DNA of 64,000 bases from Ornithinicoccus hortensis (GTDB lineage Bacteria; Actinomycetota; Actinomycetes; Actinomycetales; Dermatophilaceae). The stretch covers positions 3,472,001-3,536,000 of the forward strand of contig NZ_VFOP01000001.1 of the NCBI RefSeq assembly GCF_006716185.1, written 5' to 3'. Position numbers and translations under genes: made by a program. Position 1 is the stretch's first letter; the number at the start of each line of letters is the position of its first letter. A model generated the notes under the pieces. That model was not told the DNA's origin and ran no database searches. It worked only from the letters and a program-made list of their open reading frames with translations. This document shows positions 18,502 to 28,853 of the stretch, piece after piece.

Positions 18502-20225
18502 GACGGCGCCCCGACCGCGAACTGGCGCAGCAACCCCGGCGTGGCCGAGTCCGCCAGGTCCACCGCCATGGTCAACGGCAGGTCGCGGATCTCGACCGAC
18601 TCCGGCCCGGCGGCCGTGGTGGCCACCAGCGTGGCCAGCCCGCGCCTGCGTTGGAAGAAGCTCTGCCGGACGTTCCAGCCGATGATGCCGTCCCGCTCGA
18701 GTACGTGCCGCTGGCGCAGCAGCGACCCCTGCTGGCCCACCAGGTAGCGCGGGGTCAGCCCGTGCCCGAGGTTGCGGTACTCCTCGAAGCCGATCCACAG
18801 CCCGATCAGGGCGAATCCCAGTCCGACCAGCGCGGGCACCCACCAGGGCCAGGACAGGAACACGGCGGCGGTGATCGCCAGTGCGAGCACGATCACGGTG
18901 TTCCACTGCGCCTGGACGAACTGCCGCATCCGGGACCGGGGCCCGTGCCGGCGCAGCCGCTTGGTCAGCGCCCCGTCCTCCTCCAGCACGGTGTGGCCCA
19001 CCTGCTGGTCCACCGCGCGCGGGGAGGGTGGGAGGATCTTGCTGGTGCCGCCCGAGCCGACCCCGGTCGCCAGGGTGAACAGCTCGGCACCCCGGACCAT
19101 CCGCAGCAGGAGCGCCTCGGTCATCCGCACGCCACGGATCCGGGCCTCCTCGACCGTGGTGGCGTTGGTGGTGAGCAGGCCGCGGGTGACCCGCAGCGTC
19201 CCGCGGCGCTCCCGAACCACCCGCAGGTTCCACCACTGGACGACGTAGTTGAGCGTGGACAGCGCGATCCAGGCGATCAGGAGGACGAGGGTGAGCGACC
19301 CGACCACCACGATCAGCGCCTGGGCGGCCACCCACTCCCAGGCACCCTCCACCGCGGAGAGGTCCACGTCGATGTCGTCGATGAACTGTGACCCAACACC
19401 GAAGATCGCCGCCACGATGGCCAGGCTGGACAGGCTGAACGGCGCGAAGCGCAACCAGGACCAGTCGATCCGGGCCAGTTCCTGCTCGTCCCCGTCGAGG
19501 TCGGCTGCGCCGTCCGGCACGCCCGTCGTGGGGTCGTGGCTGCCAGCCCCACCGGCGGCCTCTCCAGCCGCTGTACCTGCGACCCCTGCCCCTGCGGCGC
19601 CGGTCCCCCGGGCTCCTGCAGTGCCCTGCCCCACGACCTCGCTACGTCCCAGCAGGTAGCGCCGCAGCTGCGCGGCCTCCTCCTTGCCGAGGGCGTCCAG
19701 CTCGATCTGGGTGTCGTCCACGCCGGTGCCGACCTTGACCTTGGTCAGGCCGAGGAGCCGGTGCAGCAGGGAGGACTCCAGGTCGACGCTGCGCACCCGG
19801 TCCAGCGGAGCCGTCAGCACGTTGCGGCTGATCAGGCCGCGGTGGACCTGCAGCTGGGTGTCGGTGAACCGGTACTTGGTCGTGACCCACGGGATCATCC
19901 CGAAGATCAGTGCCGCCACGGCCGCGATGAGCGCCCCGCGCGCGGCCCAGTCGCTGCCCACGCCCCGCCCGATCCCGAACAGGGCGACCAGGATCGGCGC
20001 CGCCAGGCTGATCAGCGTCCGCACCGGCGTCACCAGCAGCATCTTGGGGTTGAGCTGGTGCCATGCGTCGGTCCGCGCCACCTCCGGGGGCGGCGGCAAC
20101 GGGTATGCCGGCCCCTGGGGCGGTTGGTGCGGTGGCCCCTGCGGCGGCCCGCCAGACGGTGGTCCTGGTGGCCCGGGGAACGGCCGTCCGGTGGGGGGTG
20201 GCCCGGGGGGCGGTCCCTCGGTCAC
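18399..20225 (-). CDS. PH-domain (bPH2) membrane protein, YdbT-like
   Basis: The 608-residue protein starts with a Pro/Gly-rich cytoplasmic tail (residues 1-50). It then alternates paired membrane helices with three bacterial PH (bPH2) domains, recognisable by repeats of the form TKYRFTDTQLQVHRGLISR and RVRSVDLESSLLHRLLGLTKVKV. Domain spans are roughly 105-190, 325-410 and 500-590. YdbS/YdbT pairs are membrane proteins of uncertain function, implicated in Bacillus in envelope stress tolerance. GTG at 20225 overlaps the upstream partner's stop by four bases. Confidence 0.85.
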   Translation of the reverse strand: MTEGPPPGPPPTGRPFPGPPGPPSGGPPQGPPHQPPQGPAYPLPPPPEVARTDAWHQLNPKMLLVTPVRTLISLAAPILVALFGIGRGVGSDWAARGALIAAVAALIFGMIPWVTTKYRFTDTQLQVHRGLISRNVLTAPLDRVRSVDLESSLLHRLLGLTKVKVGTGVDDTQIELDALGKEEAAQLRRYLLGRSEVVGQGTAGARGTGAAGAGVAGTAAGEAAGGAGSHDPTTGVPDGAADLDGDEQELARIDWSWLRFAPFSLSSLAIVAAIFGVGSQFIDDIDVDLSAVEGAWEWVAAQALIVVVGSLTLVLLIAWIALSTLNYVVQWWNLRVVRERRGTLRVTRGLLTTNATTVEEARIRGVRMTEALLLRMVRGAELFTLATGVGSGGTSKILPPSPRAVDQQVGHTVLEEDGALTKRLRRHGPRSRMRQFVQAQWNTVIVLALAITAAVFLSWPWWVPALVGLGFALIGLWIGFEEYRNLGHGLTPRYLVGQQGSLLRQRHVLERDGIIGWNVRQSFFQRRRGLATLVATTAAGPESVEIRDLPLTMAVDLADSATPGLLRQFAVGAPSQSVVSGAGVVAGSVPPAGESTPPAADPDGWSER

Positions 20226-20752
20226 GTCGCGTCACCCTCGATGGAGCCGGTGATCTCGGTCAGTTCGGCCACCAGCCGCTCGGCCACGTCCTTGTCGAGC
20301 CCCACGATGCTGATCGGGCCCGCGGCGGAGGCGGTGGTGACCGTGATCGAGGCGATCTTGAACATCCGCATCAGCGGGCCCTGCTTGGAGTCCACGGTCT
20401 GCACCCGGGACAGCGGGGCGATCCGCTGTTCCCTGGTGACCCACCCGGTCCGGGTGTAGACGGCCGTGGGGGTGACCTCCCAGCGGTGCACGGCATACCG
20501 GTAACGCGGCTTGACCAGGATGTCCACGAGCGCCACGACGGCAGCCACGACCAGGATCGCCGTCGCCCACCACCACCGTTCCGGCAGCGCGAACAGGTAT
20601 ACCCCGGTCAGGATGGCCAGGAAGATCACCTGGCCGATCAACGACTCGGTGGTCCAGTAGGCCACCGCCCGTGTGGACACCCGGTGCTCCGGGTCGCGGA
20701 GTTCCAGCCCACCGTCCTGCGGCGGGTGCAGCGGCCCGTCCCCCTCACTCAT
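20222..20752 (-). CDS. PH-domain (bPH2) membrane protein, YdbS-like
   Basis: The 176-residue protein has two adjacent membrane helices (about 33-77) and one bPH2 domain (YRYAVHRWEVTPTAVYTRTGWVTREQRIAPLSRVQTVD, about 85-165). It is the short partner of the YdbT-like protein that follows, with a GTGA overlap between them, so both are probably made together as a membrane complex. Confidence 0.85.
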   Translation of the reverse strand: MSEGDGPLHPPQDGGLELRDPEHRVSTRAVAYWTTESLIGQVIFLAILTGVYLFALPERWWWATAILVVAAVVALVDILVKPRYRYAVHRWEVTPTAVYTRTGWVTREQRIAPLSRVQTVDSKQGPLMRMFKIASITVTTASAAGPISIVGLDKDVAERLVAELTEITGSIEGDAT

Positions 20753-20810
20753 GGGTCCAGCCTCTCACGAGGGACCGGAGCGACCCCCACCCCGGGACGG
20801 CGACCACCCC

Positions 20811-21815
20811 TCACCGCAGGCTGGCCACCAGCAGCGCCTTGATCGTGTGCAACCGGTTCTCGGCCTGGTCGAAGACGATGCTCGCCGCCGACTCGAAGAC
20901 CTCGTCGGTCACCTCCACGCCGCCGGCCAGGTCCGGGTACTGCGCGACCAGCTCCCGGCCTACCGCGGTGTCGGTGTCGTGGAAGGCCGGCAGGCAGTGC
21001 ATGAACTTGACGCGCGGGTTGCCGGTGGCCTGCATCAGCGCGGCGTTGACCTGGAACGGCAGCAGGGCCTCGATCCGTTCGCCCCACGCCTCGACCGGCT
21101 CACCCATGGACACCCAGACGTCGGTGTGCACGAAGTCGACCCCGGCCACCGCCTCCTGCGGGTCCTCGGTCAGGGTGACCCGGGCGCCCGTCTGCGCGGC
21201 GATCTCCCGACACTCCTGCACCAGTGCCTCCTCCGGCTGGAGCGCGGCCGGCGCACCGATCCGCACGTCCATCCCGAGCTTGGCGCCGATCAGCAACAGC
21301 GAGTTGCCCATGTTGTTCCGGGCGTCGCCCAGGTAGACGTAGGAGATCTCGTGCAGCGGCTTGGCGGAGTGCTCCACCATGGTCAGCACGTCGGCCAGCA
21401 TCTGGGTGGGGTGCCAGTCGTCGGTCAACCCGTTGAACACCGGCACCCCGGAGTGCTCCGCGAGCTGCTCCACGAGGGCCTGGTCGGACCCGCGGTACTC
21501 GATGGCGTCGAACATCCGGCCCAGCACCCGGGCGGTGTCCTTGATCGACTCCTTGTGCCCGATCTGGCTGGACGTGGGGTCCAGGAAGGTGGTGTGCGCC
21601 CCCTGGTCGTAGGCCGCCACCTCGAAGGCGCACCGGGTGCGGGTCGAGGTCTTCTCGAAGACCAGGGCGATCGACCTGCCGGTCAACGACCGCTGCTCGG
21701 TGCCCGCCCGCTTGGCCGCCTTCAGTTCGGCCGACAGGTCGAGCAGGTGCCGGATCTCGGCCGGGGTGTGGTGCCGCAGGGACAGCAGGCTGCGCCCGCG
21801 CAGGTTGACGGCCAT
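20811..21815 (-). CDS. argF: Ornithine carbamoyltransferase
   Basis: The 334-residue enzyme makes citrulline from ornithine and carbamoyl phosphate. The carbamoyl-phosphate motif S57TRTR61, the HPTQ block (W134HPTQ), and the ornithine-binding DVWVSMGE and H273CLP motifs are all present. ATG at 21815 has GAGGAGG four bases upstream. Other arginine genes are absent here, and the length of about 334 with the [10 protein letters not shown] start resembles both anabolic enzymes and catabolic ArcB, so the direction in vivo is uncertain. Confidence 0.93.
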   Translation of the reverse strand: MAVNLRGRSLLSLRHHTPAEIRHLLDLSAELKAAKRAGTEQRSLTGRSIALVFEKTSTRTRCAFEVAAYDQGAHTTFLDPTSSQIGHKESIKDTARVLGRMFDAIEYRGSDQALVEQLAEHSGVPVFNGLTDDWHPTQMLADVLTMVEHSAKPLHEISYVYLGDARNNMGNSLLLIGAKLGMDVRIGAPAALQPEEALVQECREIAAQTGARVTLTEDPQEAVAGVDFVHTDVWVSMGEPVEAWGERIEALLPFQVNAALMQATGNPRVKFMHCLPAFHDTDTAVGRELVAQYPDLAGGVEVTDEVFESAASIVFDQAENRLHTIKALLVASLR

Positions 21816-21993
21816 AGGGCCTCCTCGGTCAGCGGTCAGGGGTACCCAGATTAGGGCCCGGGGGTCCACCGGCGTGACGCGCCCGTGCCGGCCGCCGTGG
21901 ACCGTCGCCCGGGGCCGGGGGCCAGCGGGCGACCGGATACGCTCGACCTCGCCGGCCGTCGACCGGCGACGACCCGACACAGTGAGGTGAGCC

Positions 21994-23130
21994 GTGGACC
22001 CGGAGGAACTCGAGGCGATGGTGGGGGCCGTGCGCGACTTCGCCCAGGGCGAGTTCGCGCCGAACGCCGTGCAGTGGGACCAGGACAAGCACTTCCCGGT
22101 CGATGCCCTGTCGCGCGCCGGGGACCTGGGCCTGGGGGGCATCTACACCCGCGAGGACGTCGGGGGCTCCGGCCTGAACCGCGCCGCGGCCGTGCGGATC
22201 TTCGAGGAGCTGGCCAAGGCGGACACCGCGCTGGCCGCCTACATCTCGATCCACAACATGGCGACCTGGATGATCGACTCCTTCGCCGACGACGAGCAGC
22301 GCCAGCGGTGGATCCCCTCCCTGACCTCGATGGACGTGCTCGCCAGCTACTGCCTCACCGAACCCGACGCGGGGTCGGACGCCGCGGCGCTGCGCACCAC
22401 CGCCCGCCTGGACGGCGACCACTACGTGCTCGACGGGGTGAAGCAGTTCATCTCCGGCGCCGGCGCCTCCGGGGTCTACGTGGTGATGGCGCGCACCGGT
22501 GAGGCGGGGCCGAAGGGGATCAGCACGTTCATCGTGCCCGGGGACGCCGAGGGCCTGAGCTTCGGCGCCAACGAGCGCAAGATGGGCTGGAACACCCAAC
22601 CGACTCGGCAGGTCATCATGGACAAGGTCCGGGTCCCGGTGGCCCAGCGGATCGGCGCCGAGGGCCAGGGCTTCAGCATCGCCATGAAGGGCCTGAACGG
22701 CGGCCGGCTCAACATCGCCGCCTGCTCCCTCGGGGGCGCCCAGTGGGCCTACGAGCAGGCCATCGCCTACCTGAAGAGCCGGGAGGCTTTCGGCCAGCCG
22801 TTGATCAACCAGCAGGCCCTGGTCTTCCAGCTCGCCGACATGGGCACCGACCTGGAGGCCTCCCGGCTGCTGCTGCACCGGGCCGCGGACGCGCTGGACG
22901 CCGGGGAGAAGGACCTGGTCCGGCTCTGCGCGATGGCCAAGAAGTTCGTCACCGACGCCTGCTTCGAGGTCGCCAACCGCGCCCTGCAGATGCACGGTGG
23001 CTACGGCTACCTGTCCGAGTACGGCGTAGAGAAGGTCGTCCGCGACCTGCGGGTCCACCAGATCCTGGAAGGCACCAACGAGATCATGCGCGTCATCGTC
23101 GGTCGCTCGATCGTGGAGGCAGGCAAGTGA
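21994..23130 (+). CDS. Acyl-CoA dehydrogenase, probably isobutyryl-CoA dehydrogenase
   Basis: The 378-residue flavoenzyme shows the acyl-CoA dehydrogenase blocks [30 protein letters not shown] and the C-terminal [32 protein letters not shown], with the catalytic glutamate expected in LEGTNE. Its length and the neighbours (3-hydroxyisobutyryl-CoA hydrolase and 3-hydroxyisobutyrate dehydrogenase) point to the isobutyryl-CoA step of valine breakdown. GTG at 21994 has GAGGTGA upstream. First gene of a four-gene coupled operon. Confidence 0.9.
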   Translation: MDPEELEAMVGAVRDFAQGEFAPNAVQWDQDKHFPVDALSRAGDLGLGGIYTREDVGGSGLNRAAAVRIFEELAKADTALAAYISIHNMATWMIDSFADDEQRQRWIPSLTSMDVLASYCLTEPDAGSDAAALRTTARLDGDHYVLDGVKQFISGAGASGVYVVMARTGEAGPKGISTFIVPGDAEGLSFGANERKMGWNTQPTRQVIMDKVRVPVAQRIGAEGQGFSIAMKGLNGGRLNIAACSLGGAQWAYEQAIAYLKSREAFGQPLINQQALVFQLADMGTDLEASRLLLHRAADALDAGEKDLVRLCAMAKKFVTDACFEVANRALQMHGGYGYLSEYGVEKVVRDLRVHQILEGTNEIMRVIVGRSIVEAGK

Positions 23131-24248
23131 GCGGGGAGAGCAGCCCCGGGACGGCCGCCGACGAGGCCCCCGTCCTGTTCAGCACCACCGGGCACCTGGG
23201 CCACATCGAGCTCAACCGGCCGCGGGCGATCAACGCGCTCACCCACGAGATGGTCGGCCTCATCCGCGCCCGGCTCGACGCCTGGGCCGACGACGCCGCC
23301 GTGCAGACGGTGCTGCTGACCGGGCGCGGCGAGCGCGGCCTGTGCGCCGGCGGCGACATCGTCTCCCTCTACCGGGACGCGACCTCGGGCGACGGCACCT
23401 CCTCGGCCGACTTCTGGCGCGACGAGTACCACCTGAACAACCTGATCGCCGAGTACCCCAAGCCGTTCGTGGCCGTGATGGACGGCATCGTCCTCGGCGG
23501 CGGCATCGGGCTGTCCGCGCACTCCCGGATCCGGGTGGTCACCGAGCGTTCCTCGATCGGTATGCCGGAGACCGGCATCGGCTTCATCCCGGACGTCGGC
23601 GGCACCTGGCTGCTGTCGCATGCCCCGGGCCAGCTGGGCACCCACCTCGGGTTGACCGCCGGCTCCGTCGGGCCCGGCGACGCCCTGCTGGTCGGGCTGG
23701 CCGACCACTACGTCCCCAGCGACCGGATCCCGGACCTGGTGGCGGCGCTGGCCACGGACGACGCGGCCGAGGCGGTGGCCCGGTTCGCCGAGGCCGCACC
23801 GGAGGCCCCCCTGACGGCCGACCGCGAGTGGATCAACACGGCATACGGCGGGGACAGCGCGGTGGAGATCGTCGCCGCGCTCCGGGACCGCCCGGAGGAG
23901 GCCGCCCGCAAGGCGGCCGAGCGGATCACCCGCAAGTCCCCGACCTCGGTCACCCTGACCCTCGAGGCGCTCCGGCGCGCCGCGACCTTCCCCGGGCTGC
24001 GGGACGCGCTGGAGCAGGAGTACCGGGTGGCGCTGCGGGTCTTCGCCGGGCCCGACTTCGCCGAGGGGGTGCGGGCCCAGGTGATCGACAAGGACCGCAA
24101 CCCCTCGTGGACGCCGCCGACCCTGGAGGAGGTCGCGCCCGAGGCCGTCGCCCGCGCGTTCGCCCCGCTCACCGACCGCCCCGAACTGGGCCTCACCGGC
24201 CACCCCGACGACACACCATCCGGCACACCTTCGACGACACAGGAGTGA
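23127..24248 (+). CDS. 3-hydroxyisobutyryl-CoA hydrolase (crotonase fold)
   Basis: The 373-residue protein is a long crotonase-family member. The motifs GLCAGGDIVSLY, VLGGGIGLSAHSRIRVVTERS and MPETGIGFIPDVGGTWLL match 3-hydroxyisobutyryl-CoA hydrolases, including the Glu and Asp of PETGIGFIPDVG used for thioester hydrolysis. It frees 3-hydroxyisobutyrate from CoA in valine catabolism. GTG at 23127 overlaps the dehydrogenase stop by four bases, which decides the start. Confidence 0.9.
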   Translation: MSGESSPGTAADEAPVLFSTTGHLGHIELNRPRAINALTHEMVGLIRARLDAWADDAAVQTVLLTGRGERGLCAGGDIVSLYRDATSGDGTSSADFWRDEYHLNNLIAEYPKPFVAVMDGIVLGGGIGLSAHSRIRVVTERSSIGMPETGIGFIPDVGGTWLLSHAPGQLGTHLGLTAGSVGPGDALLVGLADHYVPSDRIPDLVAALATDDAAEAVARFAEAAPEAPLTADREWINTAYGGDSAVEIVAALRDRPEEAARKAAERITRKSPTSVTLTLEALRRAATFPGLRDALEQEYRVALRVFAGPDFAEGVRAQVIDKDRNPSWTPPTLEEVAPEAVARAFAPLTDRPELGLTGHPDDTPSGTPSTTQE

Positions 24249-24256
24249 GCAGCACC

Positions 24257-25183
24257 ATGAGCAAGGTCATCGCGTTCCTCGGACTCGGCAACATGGGCGG
24301 CCCGATGGCCGTCAACCTCCTCAAGGACGGCCACACCGTGCACGGCTTCGACCCGGTCGAGGCGGCCCAGCAGCACGCGAAGGAGAACGGTGTCGACGTC
24401 CGCGGCACGGCCGCCGAGGCGGTCGAGGGTGCCGAGGTGATCATCACCATGCTGCCCAGCGGCAAGCACGTGCTCGACGCCTACCAGGGCGCCGAGGGCA
24501 TCCCCGGGCTGCTCGAGCTCGCCGCGCCGGACACCCTGTTCATCGACTGCTCCACCATCGCGGTGGCCGACGCCCGGGAGGCGGCCCGGCTGGCGCACGA
24601 CGGTGGGCACCGCGCCATCGACGCGCCCGTCTCCGGCGGCGTGGTCGGCGCGGAGGCCGGCACCCTGGCCTTCATGGTCGGCGCGTCCGAGGAGAACTTC
24701 GCCGCAGCCCAGCCGGTCCTGGAGCCGATGGCCAAGCGGATCGTGCACTGCGGCGAGGCCGGGGCCGGCCAGGCCGCCAAGGTGTGCAACAACCTGATCC
24801 TGGCGATCTCGATGATCGGCGTGAGCGAGGCGTTCGTGCTGGGCGAGCAGCTCGGCCTGACCCACGAGGCACTCTTCGAGGTCACCTCCAACGCCACGGC
24901 CACCTGCTGGGCGCTCAACACCAACTGCCCGGTCCCCGGACCGGTCCCGACCAGCCCGGCCAATCGCGACTTCACCGGCGGTTTCGCCAGCGCCCTGATG
25001 GCCAAGGACCTGGGCCTGGCGATGCACGCCATCGAGTCCACCGGCACCGAGTCCCGCCTCGGGTCGATGGCCGCCCAGATCTACCAGGACTGGGCCGCGG
25101 GCGAGGCCGCGCGCCTGGACTTCTCCTCGATCATCACCGAGATCCGCGAGCACTCCACCGCGACTGACGGCGGTGCCGCATGA
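24257..25183 (+). CDS. mmsB: 3-hydroxyisobutyrate dehydrogenase
   Basis: The 308-residue NAD-dependent enzyme begins with a Rossmann motif [20 protein letters not shown] and has the substrate block [16 protein letters not shown] and the catalytic-lysine region [11 protein letters not shown]. It oxidises 3-hydroxyisobutyrate to methylmalonate semialdehyde. ATG at 24257 is preceded by AGGAG about 11 bases upstream, just after the hydrolase stop. Confidence 0.95.
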   Translation: MSKVIAFLGLGNMGGPMAVNLLKDGHTVHGFDPVEAAQQHAKENGVDVRGTAAEAVEGAEVIITMLPSGKHVLDAYQGAEGIPGLLELAAPDTLFIDCSTIAVADAREAARLAHDGGHRAIDAPVSGGVVGAEAGTLAFMVGASEENFAAAQPVLEPMAKRIVHCGEAGAGQAAKVCNNLILAISMIGVSEAFVLGEQLGLTHEALFEVTSNATATCWALNTNCPVPGPVPTSPANRDFTGGFASALMAKDLGLAMHAIESTGTESRLGSMAAQIYQDWAAGEAARLDFSSIITEIREHSTATDGGAA

Positions 25184-25956
25184 CGACCTACGAGCACATC
25201 CTGGTGACCCGGGAGGACCGGGTCGGGGTGATCACGTTGAACCGGCCCAAGGCCCTCAACGCGCTCAACAACGCCCTCATGCTGGAGGTCGTGGCGGCCG
25301 CGCAGGAGCTGGACGCCGACCGTGGCATCGGCGCGATCCTGGTCACCGGCTCGGAGAAGGCGTTCGCCGCCGGCGCCGACATCAAGGAGATGCAGGCGCA
25401 GAGCTACCAGGACGTCTACCTGTCCGACTGGTTCGGCCCGTGGGACTCCCTCGCCCAGGTGCGCACGCCCCTGGTCGCGGCCGTGTCCGGGTATGCCCTC
25501 GGCGGCGGCTGCGAGCTGGCGATGCTGTGCGACGTGCTGCTGGCCTCGGAGACCGCGAAGTTCGGCCAGCCGGAGATCACCCTGGGTGTCATCCCCGGCA
25601 TCGGCGGCTCGCAGCGGCTCACCCGCGCGATCGGCAAGGCCAAGGCGATGGACCTGGTGCTCACCGGCCGCACCATCGGCGCCGAGGAGGCCGACCGCTC
25701 CGGCCTGGTGTCCCGGGTGCTGCCCGCCGAGGGCTTCCTGGAGGCGGCGAAGGCGGTCGCCACCACCATCGCCGGGATGTCGCTGCCGGCGACCTACGCG
25801 GCCAAGGAGGCCGTGAACCGCGCCTTCGAGACCACGCTGTCCGAGGGTGTCCGGTTCGAGCGGCGCACCTTCCACGCCACCTTCGCCACCGACGACCGCA
25901 CCGAGGGCATGACGGCCTTCGTGGAGAAGCGCGCCCCGGAGTGGCGGCACGGCTGA
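25180..25956 (+). CDS. Enoyl-CoA hydratase
   Basis: The 258-residue crotonase has the oxyanion-hole blocks [11 protein letters not shown] and [15 protein letters not shown] and both catalytic glutamates (in GGGCELAM and [14 protein letters not shown]). It hydrates enoyl-CoA; in this operon the substrate would be methacrylyl-CoA, supplying the hydrolase gene upstream. The ATG overlaps the mmsB stop by four bases. General fatty-acid use is also possible. Confidence 0.92.
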   Translation: MTTYEHILVTREDRVGVITLNRPKALNALNNALMLEVVAAAQELDADRGIGAILVTGSEKAFAAGADIKEMQAQSYQDVYLSDWFGPWDSLAQVRTPLVAAVSGYALGGGCELAMLCDVLLASETAKFGQPEITLGVIPGIGGSQRLTRAIGKAKAMDLVLTGRTIGAEEADRSGLVSRVLPAEGFLEAAKAVATTIAGMSLPATYAAKEAVNRAFETTLSEGVRFERRTFHATFATDDRTEGMTAFVEKRAPEWRHG

Positions 25957-25999
25957 GCGGCCCCGGACGTCCCCGTCCGCTGCCGTCACCACCGACCCG

Positions 26000-26719
26000 G
26001 TGCGCATCCTCCTGGTCCACCCGCCGGCGCTCTCGCCGGTGGTCTTGCGACCGCTGCGCACCGTGCTGGAGGCCGCGGGGCACGAGGTGGCCGTGCCCGA
26101 CTACACCGCGGAGTTGACGGTCGCTGCCTCCTGGTGGCGACGCGCCACGCGGGAGTGCGTCCGCGCGGTCGACGCGCTGCTCGGGTCGCCTCCGGTCCGG
26201 GAGGGCGCCCGCGACTACGCCGGCACCGGACCCGGGCCGGACCTGCTGGTCGGCTACTCCGGCTCCGGGGTCCTGCTGTCGCCGATCGCCGCGTCCCGCC
26301 CGGCAGGTCGGGTGGTCTTCCTGGACGCGCTGCTGCCCGCCGAGGGCCGGGAGACGGTGCCCTCCGAGCAGGTCCGGGCATTCACAGCCCGGCTGCTGGC
26401 CGAGCACGGCGGGGAACGGCTGCCGCGGTGGACCCGTTGGTGGCCCGCCGACGACCTCGCGGCGCTGCTGCCCGATGCCTCCCTGCGCGAGGAACTGGAC
26501 GCCACCAGCCCCGAGCTGCCCGGCGACTTCTACGACGAAGCGGTCGGGGTCTCCCCCGGCTGGGAGCCGGACCGCGTCGACTACGTGCAGCTCAGTGACG
26601 GGTATGCCGAGCAGGCGGCGGCCGCGGCCGGGCGCGGCTGGGTCGTACACCGACTGCCCTCGGACCACCTGGCGGTCGTGACCCGGCCGGAGGAGATCCG
26701 GGACTTCCTCACCGGGTGA
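26000..26719 (+). CDS. Alpha/beta-hydrolase-fold protein
   Basis: The 239-residue protein starts with a core strand (RILLVHPPALSP) and has a nucleophile elbow GYS87GSG and a terminal H223 in PSDHLAVVTRPEEI, typical of an alpha/beta hydrolase. The acidic residue is less clear. GTG at 26000 lies 44 bases after the enoyl-CoA hydratase, so it may be a late member of that operon. Substrate unknown. Its last 11 bases overlap the convergent mycothiol-family gene. Confidence 0.65.
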   Translation: MRILLVHPPALSPVVLRPLRTVLEAAGHEVAVPDYTAELTVAASWWRRATRECVRAVDALLGSPPVREGARDYAGTGPGPDLLVGYSGSGVLLSPIAASRPAGRVVFLDALLPAEGRETVPSEQVRAFTARLLAEHGGERLPRWTRWWPADDLAALLPDASLREELDATSPELPGDFYDEAVGVSPGWEPDRVDYVQLSDGYAEQAAAAAGRGWVVHRLPSDHLAVVTRPEEIRDFLTG

Positions 26720-27350
26720 ACCGGCCGGCCTCCCGCCCGTCGAGTCGTCCGGGCGCCGCGCCCCGCCCGCAGATCACCAGGAGGAGGTCCTGGGCCCGCC
26801 CGGTGACCTCCGACCCGGTCCCCAGGCCCCAGTCGAGATCGGTGGCCGCCAGGCGGACGCCGTCCAGGTCGACCCCGAAGTAGCGCAGCTGGTCCGGTCG
26901 GGTCCCGCCCAGGACCATCGCGATCCGCTCGACCGGCACGCTCCGCCCGGTGCCCAGGCCCTCGGTGATGTCCAGCCCGTGGATGGTGTCGTGCGACAGG
27001 GCACCCAGCCGGCCCCCTCCCGGCGGCTTCCAGGGGTGCTCGATGTGCTCGGCCACGCAGGTCCTCAGCTGCTCCGGCGTCAGGGCTGCCGCGTCCCTCC
27101 GAGCGGCCCGGTCCGCCATCCGGTTGAAGTTGCCGCGGGCCCGCACCACCCCGGCGAGCACCCTGGGCAGCGAGTAGCGGTAGGCCATCGTGATGTGGGC
27201 CACCACCTCCCGCACCCGCCATCCCGCGCAGAGCGTCGGGCTATCCCACTCATCCGGCGCCAGGCCGGTAAGCAGGTCGGCCAGGGCGCGGCGCTCCGCC
27301 CTGATCGCCTCGCCCACCTGCTCGTCGGTCGGGTTCGCCGGCACGCTCAT
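26709..27350 (-). CDS. Maleylpyruvate isomerase/DinB-family mycothiol-dependent-type protein
   Basis: The 213-residue protein matches the MDMPI N-terminal four-helix family: ERRALADLLTGLAPDEWDSPTLCAGWRVREVVAHI, with the probable metal ligands H52, H120 and H124 (SHDTIHGLD). Members are metal-dependent thiol-S-transferase-like proteins that often use mycothiol, the actinobacterial thiol. No aromatic-degradation genes are nearby, so the specific reaction is unknown. Confidence 0.8.
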   Translation of the reverse strand: MSVPANPTDEQVGEAIRAERRALADLLTGLAPDEWDSPTLCAGWRVREVVAHITMAYRYSLPRVLAGVVRARGNFNRMADRAARRDAAALTPEQLRTCVAEHIEHPWKPPGGGRLGALSHDTIHGLDITEGLGTGRSVPVERIAMVLGGTRPDQLRYFGVDLDGVRLAATDLDWGLGTGSEVTGRAQDLLLVICGRGAAPGRLDGREAGRFTR

Positions 27351-27418
27351 CGGTTCCTCCAGACGTCGTGGTCGGGTCTCACCGGGTGCAGACCCCGGCC
27401 GGCCGCCGGACTAATCGG

Positions 27419-28756
27419 TCAGATCCCGAGCACCTGCTGGGCGATGGTGAAGTAGATCAACAGGCCGGTCGCGTCGCAGAAGGTGGAGATGAACGGCGTG
27501 GAGAAGACGGCGGGATCCACCCCCATCGCCTTGGCCGCCAGCGGCATCGCCCCGCCGACCGTCGCCGACAGGGTGCACACGCTGAGCAGGGTCAGCCCGA
27601 TCACCGCCCCGATGCCGGAGTCGTAGAAGGCCGAGGCGACCGCCCAGCCGAGGACCCCGAGCAGGGAGCCGAGGAGCGCCCCGGCCCGCAGCTCCTTGAA
27701 GGCGACCCGCCCGACGTCGCGCGGCCGGGCCTCCCCCACCGCGAGCGCCCGGGTGACGGTCGTGGCGGCCTGCGACCCGGTGTTACCCCCGATGCCGGTG
27801 AGCAGCGGGATGAACAGGGCCAGCGCGACCCGTTGCTCCAGGGTCGCCTCGAAGAGCTCGAGCACGTTGACGGTGAGCACGGCGGAGACGCCGAGCACGA
27901 GCAACCAGACGATCCGGGACCGGGTGATCTGCCGCACGGGGGTGCGCAGGTAGGGCAGCCGCAGCGGCTCGGCGCCACCGGCGCGGGCCTCGTCCTCGTC
28001 GCGGGCGGCCTCCACGATGCGCGTGGCGTCGTCGATGGTGAGCATGCCCAGCAGCCGCTCCTCCCGGTCCAGCACAGGGAAGGCCAGCACCCGCCGCTCC
28101 ACGCACCGCCGGGCCGCCTCCTCGGCGTCCTCGTCGGCATACGCGAACATCGGCGTCACCATGTGGTCGGCCACGAGGTCCCCGCCGGGCGGCAGCAGCA
28201 GGCTGCGCAGGCTGATCACCCCGACCAGGCGTCGCCCCTGCTCGACCACCGGGATCGTGTAGATCGTCTCCGACGCCGCGCCGCCGGCCCGGACCCGCTC
28301 CAGGGCGGCCCCCAGCGTGTCGGTGGGGCGCACGGACACGAAGTCCGGCGTCATCCGCCGCCCCACGGAACCCTTCGGGTAGCCCAGGACGACGTCGGTC
28401 CGCGCCCGGGAGTCCTCCGGGACCGAGCGCATCAGGCTGGTGGCCACGGTCGCCGGGAGCTCGTCGAGGAGGACGACCCGGTCGTCCGGGTCGAGCCGGG
28501 CGAAGACCTGCGCCACCTCCCGCTCGCCGAGCTGCTCGACCAGTTCGCGTTGCGCCGCGGGGTCGAGGGCCTCGAAGACCGCCAGGGCGGCGCCCTTCTC
28601 CAGCAACCGGAAGGCCACCGCCTGCTGGGGGTCGCCCAGCCGCTCGAGGGTCGCCGCCACGTCCTGTGGTGCGTACCGGGTCAGCAGGTCCGCGGTCCCC
28701 CCGAGGTCGTCGTCCGCCAACGCCTCGCGGAGGGACTGCAGGAGGCTGTCGTCCAT
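27419..28756 (-). CDS. mgtE: Magnesium transporter MgtE
   Basis: The 445-residue protein has the three MgtE parts in order. First is the helical N domain (SLREALADDDLGGTADLL... LGEREVAQVFARLDPDD, about 1-130). Next are two CBS domains (about 130-265, including RRMTPDFVSVRPTDTL and VADHMVTPMFAYADED) that sense Mg2+. Last is a five-helix channel with PLLTGIGGNTGSQAATTVTRALA lining the pore. ATG at 28756 follows AAGGAG. I see no Mg riboswitch in the short leader, so control is probably through the CBS domains. Confidence 0.95.
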   Translation of the reverse strand: MDDSLLQSLREALADDDLGGTADLLTRYAPQDVAATLERLGDPQQAVAFRLLEKGAALAVFEALDPAAQRELVEQLGEREVAQVFARLDPDDRVVLLDELPATVATSLMRSVPEDSRARTDVVLGYPKGSVGRRMTPDFVSVRPTDTLGAALERVRAGGAASETIYTIPVVEQGRRLVGVISLRSLLLPPGGDLVADHMVTPMFAYADEDAEEAARRCVERRVLAFPVLDREERLLGMLTIDDATRIVEAARDEDEARAGGAEPLRLPYLRTPVRQITRSRIVWLLVLGVSAVLTVNVLELFEATLEQRVALALFIPLLTGIGGNTGSQAATTVTRALAVGEARPRDVGRVAFKELRAGALLGSLLGVLGWAVASAFYDSGIGAVIGLTLLSVCTLSATVGGAMPLAAKAMGVDPAVFSTPFISTFCDATGLLIYFTIAQQVLGI

Positions 28757-28853
28757 CTGTGCTCCTTGGGCTGCGGGCTCCCCCGTGGCGCCAGCGGTCG
28801 GGCGGGGAGCCCGGTGGCCACCATAGCCGCGGCCCCGTGACAGCCTTGGAGGC

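Noticed and set aside
28757-28853. A magnesium riboswitch for mgtE
   Set aside because: The leader available between mgtE and the divergent acetyltransferase is under 100 bases and shows no M-box-like structure.
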